NCBI GenBank assembly: GCA_012511915.1
Contig: JAAZFB010000507.1
Location: 1 to 8,384, forward strand
Direction of reading: 5' to 3'
Source of the DNA: Clostridiaceae bacterium
GTDB taxonomy: Bacteria; Bacillota; Clostridia; Monoglobales; Firm-18
DNA: 8,384 nt
Part shown: one piece after another, positions 1 through 7,391 of the stretch
Layout: every line of letters begins with the position of its first letter
Numbering within the stretch: the first letter of the stretch is position 1
Made by a program: the position numbers and the translations under genes
The notes under the pieces: generated by a model
The model's database searches: none
Told to the model about the DNA's origin: nothing
What the model saw: the letters and a program-made list of their open reading frames with translations, nothing else

Positions 1-1681
1 CTCCATCATTTGAAAACCCAAGATAGAGTCTATCATTGGTATCTTTCATCAGCGAAACATATATGCCTTCCATAACTGCCATCCATCGTTCCGCTGTTTC
101 TGTTTCATAAACGGTAGGTATAAATGCTGAATTTCCTGTCTTTATTTCATATCCGCTTATGTTTGAGCCTGCCGAATTGATATAATCGTACCATTCACGC
201 TTGGCGATTATGGTGCTTATATTATTGGTTATGGGTACTGTAGTTAAGCCTTCTTCAACAGTCCAATCTTTAAAATCCTCTGACGAATAAATGGCTTTAC
301 AATATTCAATATTAGCGGTGCTGCTGTTGTCCCATTTTCCTATTCTTACATAATATTTTCCATTACAATAGGACATATCAAGTGCATCGCCTTCAAACTC
401 AAAAACCGTTATAAAGTTAAAATTGCTGTCATATAGCCATACCGCTGACCCTACACCTTCATTGCGTATCATATAATTTTCGCCTGTCCACAAAAAGACT
501 TTTCGAAATCCTCCGTAGATAAGTCTTGAATGACTATCGGGCGAAATATCCAATGTGGTATAATTCTGTTTATCAATAGTCAATTGTACTTGATTTTCCA
601 AGCCAAAATATTTTACATATTCCCTCCCCGTCCAATAAAAGTTTCTATCGGGATAAGCTACATCAGAATAGTTTTGTTTATAATCATAGTTCGTCCATTC
701 TTCCGTATTTGTGTTAAAAACAGAAAATCCAATCATAGAAAATGTAACAATATTATCACCCGCTTGTATACATTTTGCATCAACAACTGGTAATTCAATA
801 AAACTCTCGCCGTCTGTAGATTTATAGGTATACCATCTGTCACCGACAAAATAAAGGGTATTGTTTACTTGCATTATTTGAAGTCCATATGATCTGTCTA
901 AGTTTTTGTGTGATATTACATCAATTTTTGCAACAGCCCATTCCTTGTCCTCCAGTGTATTCAAGGTAGAACAAGAAATATTATACTCTGACCTCCAAGA
1001 ATATGCTTTGTAAGAGTTATTAAAGTAAACTATAGATAAGTCGGCGCCTCCGTCTTCGGAAAACCTTGGCAATTCATTCCATGTTGTTAAATCGGAAGAC
1101 CAAAAAACCGTATCATCATTTACAGCGAAAAACAAATCGTTGACAATAGATATATTCCACGGAGACATGCGCGTTGTTTTTAGTCCGTTCGGCAATATTT
1201 CCTCATAATTAATATCTATTTCCGTGAAATCCGTAAAATCGGTGGTATAACCTATTTTATCAAACGCAATAAGACCCGTATAGTCTCCCGGTGTTTTCAC
1301 AACATATTTTCCGTCCTTGTGCAATAAGGTATCTCCGGCAAAGGCGCAAGGCTGTTTTGTCCACGAATACCCATCAGGGGAACGGTATGCATAATTGCTA
1401 CTGATAAAAACAAAATTGCTTCCGTCCCATACTATTTTTTCAATGCGGCTATAACAAACATCCGGAATTTCCGTCAAGCTGGTTAAACTATTTGAAACTG
1501 CAATAAACCCGGCATCCCCTACGAAAACATAAACAGAACCGTTATATGCGCAGTCGTTAATGCTTGCGTAACTATTTCTAATCATGTCGTATTTAATATC
1601 CGTTGCTTGCGCATAAGCAGAGAAGCACGATAAAACAACGTTTATCGTAATCAAAACACTTAAAAGCCTTTTTTTGTTCAT
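1..1681 (-). CDS. Secreted beta-propeller-like protein, 3' end beyond window
   Basis: This leftward reading frame is open from the ATG at 1681-1679 to the window edge: 560 codons and no stop, so the C-terminus is missing. A GAAAGG-AAGGTG-type ribosome site lies 6 nt upstream (AAGGTG at 1688-1693). The N-terminus is a Sec signal: MNKKR, then a hydrophobic stretch. It could be cut after AYA (about residue 24), or lipidated at Cys19, since VLSC fits a loose lipobox. The mature part has recurring blade-like units in which a 'G..YVF' strand is followed by 'S.DG.SW' or 'SSDL..W'. Examples lie near residues 48-56, 88-108, 182-202, 274-295, 440-474 and 551-560 (ending SNDG). This resembles BNR/kelch-like beta-propellers of secreted proteins. 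No catalytic motif is recognisable, so the role is unknown; binding a surface ligand or glycan is plausible. It is the third gene of the leftward set, 28 nt after the 1270-aa gene. Confidence 0.8.
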   Translation of the reverse strand, partial: MNKKRLLSVLITINVVLSCFSAYAQATDIKYDMIRNSYASINDCAYNGSVYVFVGDAGFIAVSNSLTSLTEIPDVCYSRIEKIVWDGSNFVFISSNYAYRSPDGYSWTKQPCAFAGDTLLHKDGKYVVKTPGDYTGLIAFDKIGYTTDFTDFTEIDINYEEILPNGLKTTRMSPWNISIVNDLFFAVNDDTVFWSSDLTTWNELPRFSEDGGADLSIVYFNNSYKAYSWRSEYNISCSTLNTLEDKEWAVAKIDVISHKNLDRSYGLQIMQVNNTLYFVGDRWYTYKSTDGESFIELPVVDAKCIQAGDNIVTFSMIGFSVFNTNTEEWTNYDYKQNYSDVAYPDRNFYWTGREYVKYFGLENQVQLTIDKQNYTTLDISPDSHSRLIYGGFRKVFLWTGENYMIRNEGVGSAVWLYDSNFNFITVFEFEGDALDMSYCNGKYYVRIGKWDNSSTANIEYCKAIYSSEDFKDWTVEEGLTTVPITNNISTIIAKREWYDYINSAGSNISGYEIKTGNSAFIPTVYETETAERWMAVMEGIYVSLMKDTNDRLYLGFSNDG

Positions 1682-1709
1682 ATTATGCACCTTACCTTTC
1701 ATGAAATAT

Positions 1710-4700
1710 TTAATTCGTGACAACAACTTCATTTTTCATGCCGCCCGCATTGCCTGTTGGAAGAATTATATCAATGCAAAAATATGTTTCATAGCCTGCA
1801 AATGCGTCAACCCAAAAGACGGTATCGTTGGCAGCGGGTAGGGGAGGGTTAATCTCGCCTTTATATTTGGCAAATATAATGTTGCTTGGATCGTTTTGGT
1901 CTTGAGGGTTAGATGTTATATATCTGGCGATAATAACATTGTTAGATCTTGTTTCCAAATTGATTTTTATACTTTTGTCCACAACACCATAATTCCTTAT
2001 ACGATAATAATACCTCGTTACAACCCCATAATTCGCCAAATTAGCCGCTTCATTTACATTGCTGCTACCCCTTGATGAACCTTGAATTGTCGGTCGCGGC
2101 AATATATAATTTGGGTTATTGCTTGAATTTCTGTTTGCCGGAAACTGATATGTATCACTGTGGAACACATCAAATTGCCATGTTCCGTCTTTTGCTCCGC
2201 TGTAAGATATTCCGTAAGCGTCTCGCTTTGTCGGATCGTTGTATCGTATCTTTATCATATCTGATTCTGCGCAAAAGTCCGCATTGTAACTGTCTGCCTG
2301 TGGATTTAGTTGAGTTTTCCACCAATTGACCTGCCGACCCCCGGGTTCAAACGCATTAAATACGGTAACAGGCAGACTTGAATTGTTTTGAGTAGTGTCA
2401 TCAAACGCAAGTATCACATGACTTTCAACCAATGGCAATGTATCGGCAATGCCCTTGTATTGGTAATCCTTTTGGAACGGGGCGGTAACATAAGGATCAC
2501 CTCCCGCTTGATAATTACTAAATCGGTTATTCAGACCGTTTCCATTGTCTCTAAAAGCTGCCACGTTAACTTCTACGCCATTAGAATTAACTATTCTGAA
2601 CTTTAATACCATATACATAACATAGCCGTTTGGTACTGATGTATATACATTATTAACAAAAACATCTCCTGCCCAAAGCGAGTTACTTTCTGAAAAATTA
2701 TGTATATATTTTGTTGTTGAATTTTTTGTCTTCATAACAGTTTGAGGATTATATGGGTTATTAAGTGCCAAATCAACAATTTGTATCTTGCGGTAATTTG
2801 CATATGCTGGTATACAAGCATAACTCAACGGCCCGCCTAAGTATGGGTCAACTTTCCCTGTTGGTATGTAATATGCCGCTGATTCAATCTCAATTCTTGC
2901 CGTACCATATGGGTCATAAAACTGAGCATCAACAAAAATGGGAAAACCACCCGTGCCGTTCGATGAATGCTGCCCTGTTTGCTGATTGGTGTCAAGTGAT
3001 GTATCGTTATTATGCGAAATCATCATCTCGTACTCCCCGTTACCCAAGCCTTTTTCGTGCATGAGCAGTCTTGCACCATTAGGGTTATTGCTGTCAGCCA
3101 AATCTGTCCTTTTTATACCTTCTCTGTTGTTGCAGAAGATATACTTCCCTCCGCCCGCTTCTTGGAAAAACAACGGAGTCGCTTGTCCTTGATATAATCC
3201 GTCAACCCGCATAGCAATCGGATTTAAGCAAACGTAATCATAGTCACTGTTTATTGCCCAGTACCCACACGCGAAGTCTGTGCCATTAGGCGCTTTTACT
3301 TTATAGTCAATAGTAAGAACATCACCGTTCTGTCCTTTCGCAGCAACGGTTACAGGATCACACCACTGGAAATATGTGGTCTGCAAGTCGCCGTTTTCGT
3401 CATATTCTCCCCAAAGTACAAGGGGTTCGAATGTAACTGACGAGGTTGTCTTATTCTTAAAAAATACTTTTACATTGTTAGTGCCATATTTCAGCACTCC
3501 TCCCGTGTTTTTGCCATCATATGTCACCTGATAATTCATATCAATTTGATCAAGTTGCCCAAAACCTGCTGGCACAATATTCAAACCTTCAGTTTGTGCT
3601 TGATATGTATCTCTTTTTTCTTCATACGTCTCTATGATTGATTCGTCAATTTCAGTATCAATTAGTTCATTGGACGATGTTACCTCAGTTTCACCAATAC
3701 TTTCTTCATCCAACTCTTCGCTTGGAAGTGACAGAGTGCTCGTACCCGAAGTGGTAACGCTGTAAGATGTGTATAACGGAATATGACTACTATTGTAAAC
3801 ACTGGCTCCTTGCCAAATAAAGATTTTAAGTGTATGCCCGCTCACATTAGACGGTAATTGCATCTCAGTGTGTTGTACTTGTTGTTGGTTTGGTGCATAT
3901 ATATATCCCATCCCACAAGAACGGACAATTTCTCCGCTCGAATTGTAAAGAATGAAATCCACAAATATTTCCTGTGAATTTGCGGAGTCATTGTTTTTAA
4001 TCGTGAAATCTGCACCGAATGTAGTGTTTGCCGCCAGATTACTTCGGCTGAACGTTCTTGATACAGTAGCCGCAGGTGGGGCATTGGCGGCAACTGTAGT
4101 CTTTATTTTATTAGTAATCATTTCGCTCCCAAATGTACCATAAACAGGGATTGTGTTAGCTGCTTGATTAATAATATACTGATATCCTTTCCCCGAAAGT
4201 GGCAGGGTCAGACTGTATGAAAAGGTGCCACCCGACACTGTGTTTACTTGCCAGATATTAACTAATGTTCCTGCTTGGTCATAGATTGAAATGCCCACCC
4301 TTTTACTGCTCGCTGTGCCAAGTTTTCCTGTAAAGGAAACCGAATTTGTACCGCTTGTGGTGACTTTAACCTTCTTGATATATATACTTGCCGTGCCTAT
4401 TTGCCGAGCCTTGGAACCAATTTTTATATAATATGTTTGCCCCGATGTTAAATTATGGGATATGCTTATTTCGTTCGCATATTCCAAATTATCCTCATAA
4501 GCCAAGGTTTCGTTGCTACTGTCAATTAGTGTTCCGAATGGCAAAATGTTTCCGGAAGCCTCGATAAAATATGTAGCGGTGTCTGTCGGTGTAAACTTAT
4601 AATAAGCATAACCGCCGACGTAGGCGATATTTGCGGTAGCAGCGGTTGTCAGAGACAGCGTTGTTATCGCGCTATCATCGGTTGATGCGGTAAGCATAAA

Positions 4701-5522
4701 GCTATAAATACCTGTTGTCGTGCTGGTTAGCTTAATAGTATATACTTCATTACGCGACATATACGCGAAAAGTTTATTTGTAGATGACATATTGCTCTTA
4801 GTTGCAAGCGGAGTGGTTGGATTACTGCTATGATAAAGGCTTCCACTTATTCCTGTTCCTGTTGGGGCAGAGATTGCATAATTTCCATCCTGTGGTACGG
4901 TAAACTCGTAACTATGCTGCTGTCCGCTCGTCTCAATCGTATTATTGTATACTGTATCAATCATAATAATATCACTATCATAAGGTGTGGCGAAAGGTTC
5001 CAGCGTGTCCATATCATCCCAAATCATAATTTTAAGCTTGTGTTCCGTTATAATCGGGTTAAACTGCATATTTAGGGTGTAAGTGGTATCAGAATTGATA
5101 GTGCCTGTTCCGCTTATGTGCGATACCGACATTTTAACAAGTTTGCCAATGTCATCATAAACGGCGGCAATCATCTTTGCCGGGATTACATCGGACACTT
5201 TTTTAGTCACGATAACTTGGTAGAGTGTTCCGTTTGCCGCAATACTGTTGGTAATGACACCTGCTGCATTTTTAAGTATAACAGATTTTACTGAAAAATT
5301 CGGATTTTCTATGTATGTAACCGAATTATATATTTCTATTTCATTTCCATCTATCGTAATTATTTCGCTCGATTCTGCAACATCTTTTGGGGCATCAGCA
5401 ATTGTGCTTTCGTTAATTTGAATCGATGCCTCTTCAACACTCGCAAACACGCCAATTGGCAATGTTGTAGAGAGTAATGTAATGCCGATAATCACAGCGA
5501 TTATTCTGTTTGTATATTTCAT
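1710..5522 (-). CDS. Large secreted multidomain Ig/PPC-like surface protein (1270 aa)
   Basis: The ATG at 5522 is preceded by GGAGG (5532-5536, 9 nt spacing). Residues 1-28 form a Sec signal peptide ending GVFA-S. Residues 71-190 form an Ig-like module with 'IAAVYDDIGKLV' and 'HKLKIMIWDDMDTLEP'. Residues 195-280 and 290-386 look like two bacterial pre-peptidase C-terminal-like (PPC) beta-sandwiches. Residues 390-475 are another small beta module ('ISIYDQAGTLV'). Residues 484-590 repeat the first module ('VDFILYNSSGEIV', 'HTLKIFIW'). A Ser/Thr/Asp/Glu-rich linker spans about 600-640. Residues 650-1270 are a large beta-rich region rich in Asn, Tyr and Gly that I do not recognise. No LPXTG, SLH or dockerin motif and no C-terminal membrane helix is visible, so it is probably released, or held by the neighbouring membrane protein. 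No catalytic residues can be named. It is the second gene of the leftward set, 46 nt after the 342-aa gene. Confidence 0.9.
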   Translation of the reverse strand: MKYTNRIIAVIIGITLLSTTLPIGVFASVEEASIQINESTIADAPKDVAESSEIITIDGNEIEIYNSVTYIENPNFSVKSVILKNAAGVITNSIAANGTLYQVIVTKKVSDVIPAKMIAAVYDDIGKLVKMSVSHISGTGTINSDTTYTLNMQFNPIITEHKLKIMIWDDMDTLEPFATPYDSDIIMIDTVYNNTIETSGQQHSYEFTVPQDGNYAISAPTGTGISGSLYHSSNPTTPLATKSNMSSTNKLFAYMSRNEVYTIKLTSTTTGIYSFMLTASTDDSAITTLSLTTAATANIAYVGGYAYYKFTPTDTATYFIEASGNILPFGTLIDSSNETLAYEDNLEYANEISISHNLTSGQTYYIKIGSKARQIGTASIYIKKVKVTTSGTNSVSFTGKLGTASSKRVGISIYDQAGTLVNIWQVNTVSGGTFSYSLTLPLSGKGYQYIINQAANTIPVYGTFGSEMITNKIKTTVAANAPPAATVSRTFSRSNLAANTTFGADFTIKNNDSANSQEIFVDFILYNSSGEIVRSCGMGYIYAPNQQQVQHTEMQLPSNVSGHTLKIFIWQGASVYNSSHIPLYTSYSVTTSGTSTLSLPSEELDEESIGETEVTSSNELIDTEIDESIIETYEEKRDTYQAQTEGLNIVPAGFGQLDQIDMNYQVTYDGKNTGGVLKYGTNNVKVFFKNKTTSSVTFEPLVLWGEYDENGDLQTTYFQWCDPVTVAAKGQNGDVLTIDYKVKAPNGTDFACGYWAINSDYDYVCLNPIAMRVDGLYQGQATPLFFQEAGGGKYIFCNNREGIKRTDLADSNNPNGARLLMHEKGLGNGEYEMMISHNNDTSLDTNQQTGQHSSNGTGGFPIFVDAQFYDPYGTARIEIESAAYYIPTGKVDPYLGGPLSYACIPAYANYRKIQIVDLALNNPYNPQTVMKTKNSTTKYIHNFSESNSLWAGDVFVNNVYTSVPNGYVMYMVLKFRIVNSNGVEVNVAAFRDNGNGLNNRFSNYQAGGDPYVTAPFQKDYQYKGIADTLPLVESHVILAFDDTTQNNSSLPVTVFNAFEPGGRQVNWWKTQLNPQADSYNADFCAESDMIKIRYNDPTKRDAYGISYSGAKDGTWQFDVFHSDTYQFPANRNSSNNPNYILPRPTIQGSSRGSSNVNEAANLANYGVVTRYYYRIRNYGVVDKSIKINLETRSNNVIIARYITSNPQDQNDPSNIIFAKYKGEINPPLPAANDTVFWVDAFAGYETYFCIDIILPTGNAGGMKNEVVVTN

Positions 5523-5568
5523 TTGTTATGCCCTCCATTATACATCAATTTTATTTAATTTTCAAGAA

Positions 5569-6597
5569 TCACTTCTTCAATTTATTATTGATTTTATCCC
5601 AAATATCTTCTGATATATTGTTTCCATTGGATGGTATATTTATGTTTCCCTCAATTGGTTTGTATACATCATTAAAATTTGGAAGGGTAACTTTTTCTGC
5701 CTCGGGCGTAGCTTTTTTTAACTCGTCATTCGGAATTTTTAAGTATATAGCAGGTAGGAACTCCTCGGGTAGTACAACTTCGCCGTCACTTTTAAGGATA
5801 TAATCATCTCTTACGCCAACGGTAGTCCAAGTTCTGTATCCGTATTTAGCCAAGTCTTCTATAGTGTACCCGTTTGGGAAAGATGCAACAAAACCATTTT
5901 CTGTTTTTCTTGCAGGGAAATGGAGGTATGTATTAAGCGGGTCAAGGGAATTAGGGAAAACATTATGTTTGCCTAAATCTATTGTCTTTCTTTCCCCATT
6001 CGGAGCGAGTTTCCCAAGTGTTATTATATATTGAAGTGTTTTTCCGCTACCATCATAAAGTTTGCCATCTATAATTTTGCATTTCAAGGTTGCGTCTTTA
6101 AACTTAACATCAATAAATTCATTACTGATACCAATATAATCATTTCCGGTTTCCTCATCGGCGAATGTTAGCGGTGAAATGGTTTTTATAGGATTATTTA
6201 TAATTACTGATGTGATTTCGTTTGTTTCCCCATTGGTTGTAACATTGATATTTTTAACTCTGCTAACTTCTTGAGTAGAGGTTAACGCATTAGCAGCTTC
6301 ATCATCTGGGTGTACAACTGACAAAGCGATTTTTTCATCGCTGTCAGTTGACAAATAAGATGCTTCCGTTATTCGTATTCCTAAATCTTCCGGGTTTATA
6401 ATATCACCATTTTCAGTAACTATCTTTCCTAAAGATATTGACGGTGATTTTGCTTTTAAATCATCAATGACTGGAACGATAATATTTTCGTAAATTTCCA
6501 TTGCATATCCCGCTGCAAATAAACCAAATACTATTACACAAATGAAAATAGCCATAAACTTATCAAACATATTTTTCCTGTTTTTCTTTTTACTCAT
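5569..6597 (-). CDS. Membrane-anchored extracytoplasmic protein, unknown function (342 aa)
   Basis: I place the start at the ATG at 6597-6595. AGGGGTG (6604-6610) lies 6 nt before it, and the promoter start point would be near 6640. The frame can be extended to a TTG at 6633, but that codon has no ribosome site and lies almost at the mRNA 5' end. The product starts with a Lys/Arg-rich tail (MSKKKNRKN), then one hydrophobic helix at about residues 14-34. This predicts a single-pass protein with a cytosolic N-terminus and about 300 residues outside, since no convincing cleavage site is seen. The outer part is mixed alpha/beta, with 'GSGKTLQYIITLGKLAPNGE' near 183-202; this is not a Walker A site in context. 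The C-terminus is Asn/Lys-rich. No family is recognised. It is the first gene of the exported-protein set and could anchor or help export the two downstream products. Confidence 0.85.
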   Translation of the reverse strand: MSKKKNRKNMFDKFMAIFICVIVFGLFAAGYAMEIYENIIVPVIDDLKAKSPSISLGKIVTENGDIINPEDLGIRITEASYLSTDSDEKIALSVVHPDDEAANALTSTQEVSRVKNINVTTNGETNEITSVIINNPIKTISPLTFADEETGNDYIGISNEFIDVKFKDATLKCKIIDGKLYDGSGKTLQYIITLGKLAPNGERKTIDLGKHNVFPNSLDPLNTYLHFPARKTENGFVASFPNGYTIEDLAKYGYRTWTTVGVRDDYILKSDGEVVLPEEFLPAIYLKIPNDELKKATPEAEKVTLPNFNDVYKPIEGNINIPSNGNNISEDIWDKINNKLKK

Positions 6598-6603
6598 TAT
6601 AAG

Positions 6604-6610
6604 CACCCCT
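6604..6610 (-). promoter_or_regulatory. Ribosome binding site deciding the start of the 342-aa gene
   Basis: On the minus strand this reads AGGGGTG, 6 nt before the ATG at 6597. It supports that ATG over the upstream in-frame TTG at 6633. Confidence 0.75.
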
Positions 6611-6646
6611 TTTCTGTTTTCCAAGTTTTTCAACTATACATACCAT

Positions 6647-6675
6647 AATATAACATAAAATTGGTAATTCGTCAA
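6647..6675 (-). promoter_or_regulatory. Sigma-A-type promoter of the leftward surface-protein operon
   Basis: On the minus strand, TTGACG (6675-6670) is followed after exactly 17 bp by TATATT (6652-6647). That is five of six consensus bases in each box at ideal spacing. Transcription should start near 6640, giving a leader of about 43 nt before the ATG at 6597. The -35 box and half the spacer lie within a perfect inverted repeat (6659-6691), so a repressor bound there would occlude RNA polymerase. Confidence 0.75.
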
Positions 6676-6691
6676 TAACAAATTACCAATT
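6659..6691. repeat. Perfect 11-bp inverted repeat, candidate operator over the -35 box
   Basis: The arms AATTGGTAATT (6659-6669) and AATTACCAATT (6681-6691) are exact reverse complements around an 11-nt centre that holds the -35 of the leftward promoter. The repeat is AT-rich and has no T-run, so it is not a terminator. It lies 127 bp before the XRE gene. Inference: this is a binding site for a dimeric regulator, with the adjacent XRE protein the obvious candidate. Confidence 0.7.
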
Positions 6692-6700
6692 ACACCCTTG

Positions 6701-6731
6701 TTATCAAATATAAATGTATTATCAATTATAA
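6701..6731. repeat. Near-perfect 13-mer direct repeat upstream of the XRE gene
   Basis: TTATCAAATATAA (6701-6713) and TTATCAATTATAA (6719-6731) differ at one base and start 18 bp apart, a little under two helical turns. The second copy overlaps a TATAAT box at 6727-6732. They could be regulator half-sites, but the DNA is so AT-rich that chance similarity cannot be excluded. Confidence 0.45.
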
Positions 6732-6732
6732 T
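6727..6732 (+). promoter_or_regulatory. Possible -10 box for the XRE regulator
   Basis: A perfect TATAAT lies 85 bp before the GTG start. No good -35 is seen 16-18 bp upstream (TCAAAT at 17 bp is poor), and TTGTTA at 6698-6703 is 23 bp away. The promoter may be weak or need an activator. Later AT-rich hexamers such as TATTAT near 6794 are less convincing. Confidence 0.35.
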
Positions 6733-6817
6733 ATATATGACTAATAAGGTATTACTACTTTTATATTTTGTTAAATTTGCTTTGTGATAATGGTATTATT
6801 ATTTTGGGTGATGAAAA

Positions 6818-7150
6818 GTGAAAATAGATTACAGCCAGTTAGGTAAGAATATAGCCAGATATCGTAAATTTAACGGTTTAACACAAGAGAAACTCGCTGA
6901 GTATATTGATCTTAGCAACAACCATGTTTCTAATATAGAAAATAATCATAGCGTACCAAGTTTAGAAACGCTAATAAAGATTTGTGAAGTATTAAATATA
7001 ACGCCGGACGTTTTATTATTAGGTACTGCTGTAAAGCATGGAGGTACGCTCAAGGACACATTTATACAAAAATTGCCTATGTGCAATGAGAAGCAAATAT
7101 TATTGCTTAACAATATTCTGGATTGCTTAATTGAGAATAAAATTGGATAG
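6818..7150 (+). CDS. XRE/Cro-type helix-turn-helix transcriptional regulator (110 aa)
   Basis: The start is the GTG at 6818. An in-frame TGA at 6812-6814 rules out any earlier start, GGGTG (6806-6810) is well spaced, and the nearby ATG at 6811 is in another frame. Residues 7-67 form a typical Cro/C1-type five-helix domain: 'LGKNIARYRKFNGLTQEKLA', with scanning helix about 22-30, recognition helix about 33-41 (SNNHVSNIE), then 'VPSLETLIKICEVLNITPD'. Residues 75-110 are a short helical tail, perhaps for dimerisation. There is no peptidase or sensor domain. It is divergent from the surface-protein operon, and an inverted repeat covers that operon's promoter. It therefore probably binds the shared intergenic region and regulates the operon and itself. 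That target is inference. Confidence 0.9.
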   Translation: MKIDYSQLGKNIARYRKFNGLTQEKLAEYIDLSNNHVSNIENNHSVPSLETLIKICEVLNITPDVLLLGTAVKHGGTLKDTFIQKLPMCNEKQILLLNNILDCLIENKIG

Positions 7151-7169
7151 AGTATGTAACACTACAACA

Positions 7170-7219
7170 AAAGCCGAAATATACCGCCAAAGCAGCTATG
7201 CGGTGTATTCCGGCTTTTT
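7170..7219. terminator. Bidirectional intrinsic terminator
   Basis: The 18-nt arms (7170-7187 and 7200-7217) pair with only one mismatch and one G-U wobble around a 12-nt loop. The outer stem is AAAGCCG/CGGCTTT and the inner stem CCGC/GCGG. A run of five Ts follows on the plus strand (7215-7219). On the minus strand the hairpin is followed by TTTTGTTGT. It lies 19 bp after the XRE stop and downstream of the convergent DUF6076-like gene, so it can serve both. Confidence 0.85.
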
Positions 7220-7247
7220 CATATGAGAATTGCTTTGAAAACTGACA

Positions 7248-7391
7248 TTACCATTTTAGCCACTTAACATAATCCTCTAAGGACATCTTACCGTTCGTCA
7301 CTTCGTCCCTGAACTCCCGCGCCTGTTCTGACCATGCCCGGAAATCCTCCTTTGTCATACGCTTATATTTAATCCTTGCAAAATGGGATTA
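7248..7391 (-). pseudogene. Detached C-terminal end of the DUF6076-like gene
   Basis: After the TAA at 7391-7389 the same frame stays open for 46 codons to a second TAA at 7250-7248. The translation runs SHFARIKYKR...MTKEDFRAWSEQ...SLEDYVKWLKW. It is a charged helix with regularly spaced aromatics that continues the style of the preceding 'EENPEYKAYNRAY'. It reads as genuine coding sequence, so the gene was probably about 324 aa and was cut by one base change such as AAA or CAA to TAA. Re-initiation at the ATG at 7358-7356 is possible but has no strong ribosome site. Confidence 0.7.

Noticed and set aside
530..793. Plus-strand frame of 87 codons
   Set aside because: It lies wholly inside the continuous minus-strand propeller-like gene, has no ribosome site and translates to low-complexity sequence. 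It is a shadow.
1748..1762. LPTGN near the C-terminus as a sortase signal
   Set aside because: It lacks the residue between Pro and Thr needed for LPXTG, and no hydrophobic segment or positive tail follows.
2072..3197. Several plus-strand frames of 60-100 codons
   Set aside because: All lie opposite the 1270-aa gene, whose frame is continuous with clear domain patterns. None has a start signal or recognisable protein.
3842..4143. Overlapping frames on both strands
   Set aside because: They are out-of-frame or antisense to the repeated Ig-like module of the large secreted protein and show no coding signs.
6049..6054. GSGKT in the 342-aa protein as a nucleotide-binding loop
   Set aside because: It follows 'DGKLYD' in a predicted extracytoplasmic beta region, with no matching Walker A spacing or Walker B motif.
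6598..6633. TTG start giving a 354-aa version of the membrane protein
   Set aside because: The TTG has no Shine-Dalgarno site and lies within about 7 nt of the predicted mRNA 5' end. The ATG at 6597 has AGGGGTG at ideal spacing.
6710..6722. 13-mer ATAAATGTATTAT shared with 8259-8271
   Set aside because: At 8259-8271 it is explained by the leftward -10 region. At 6710-6722 no matching -35 is found, so the identity is probably chance in AT-rich DNA.
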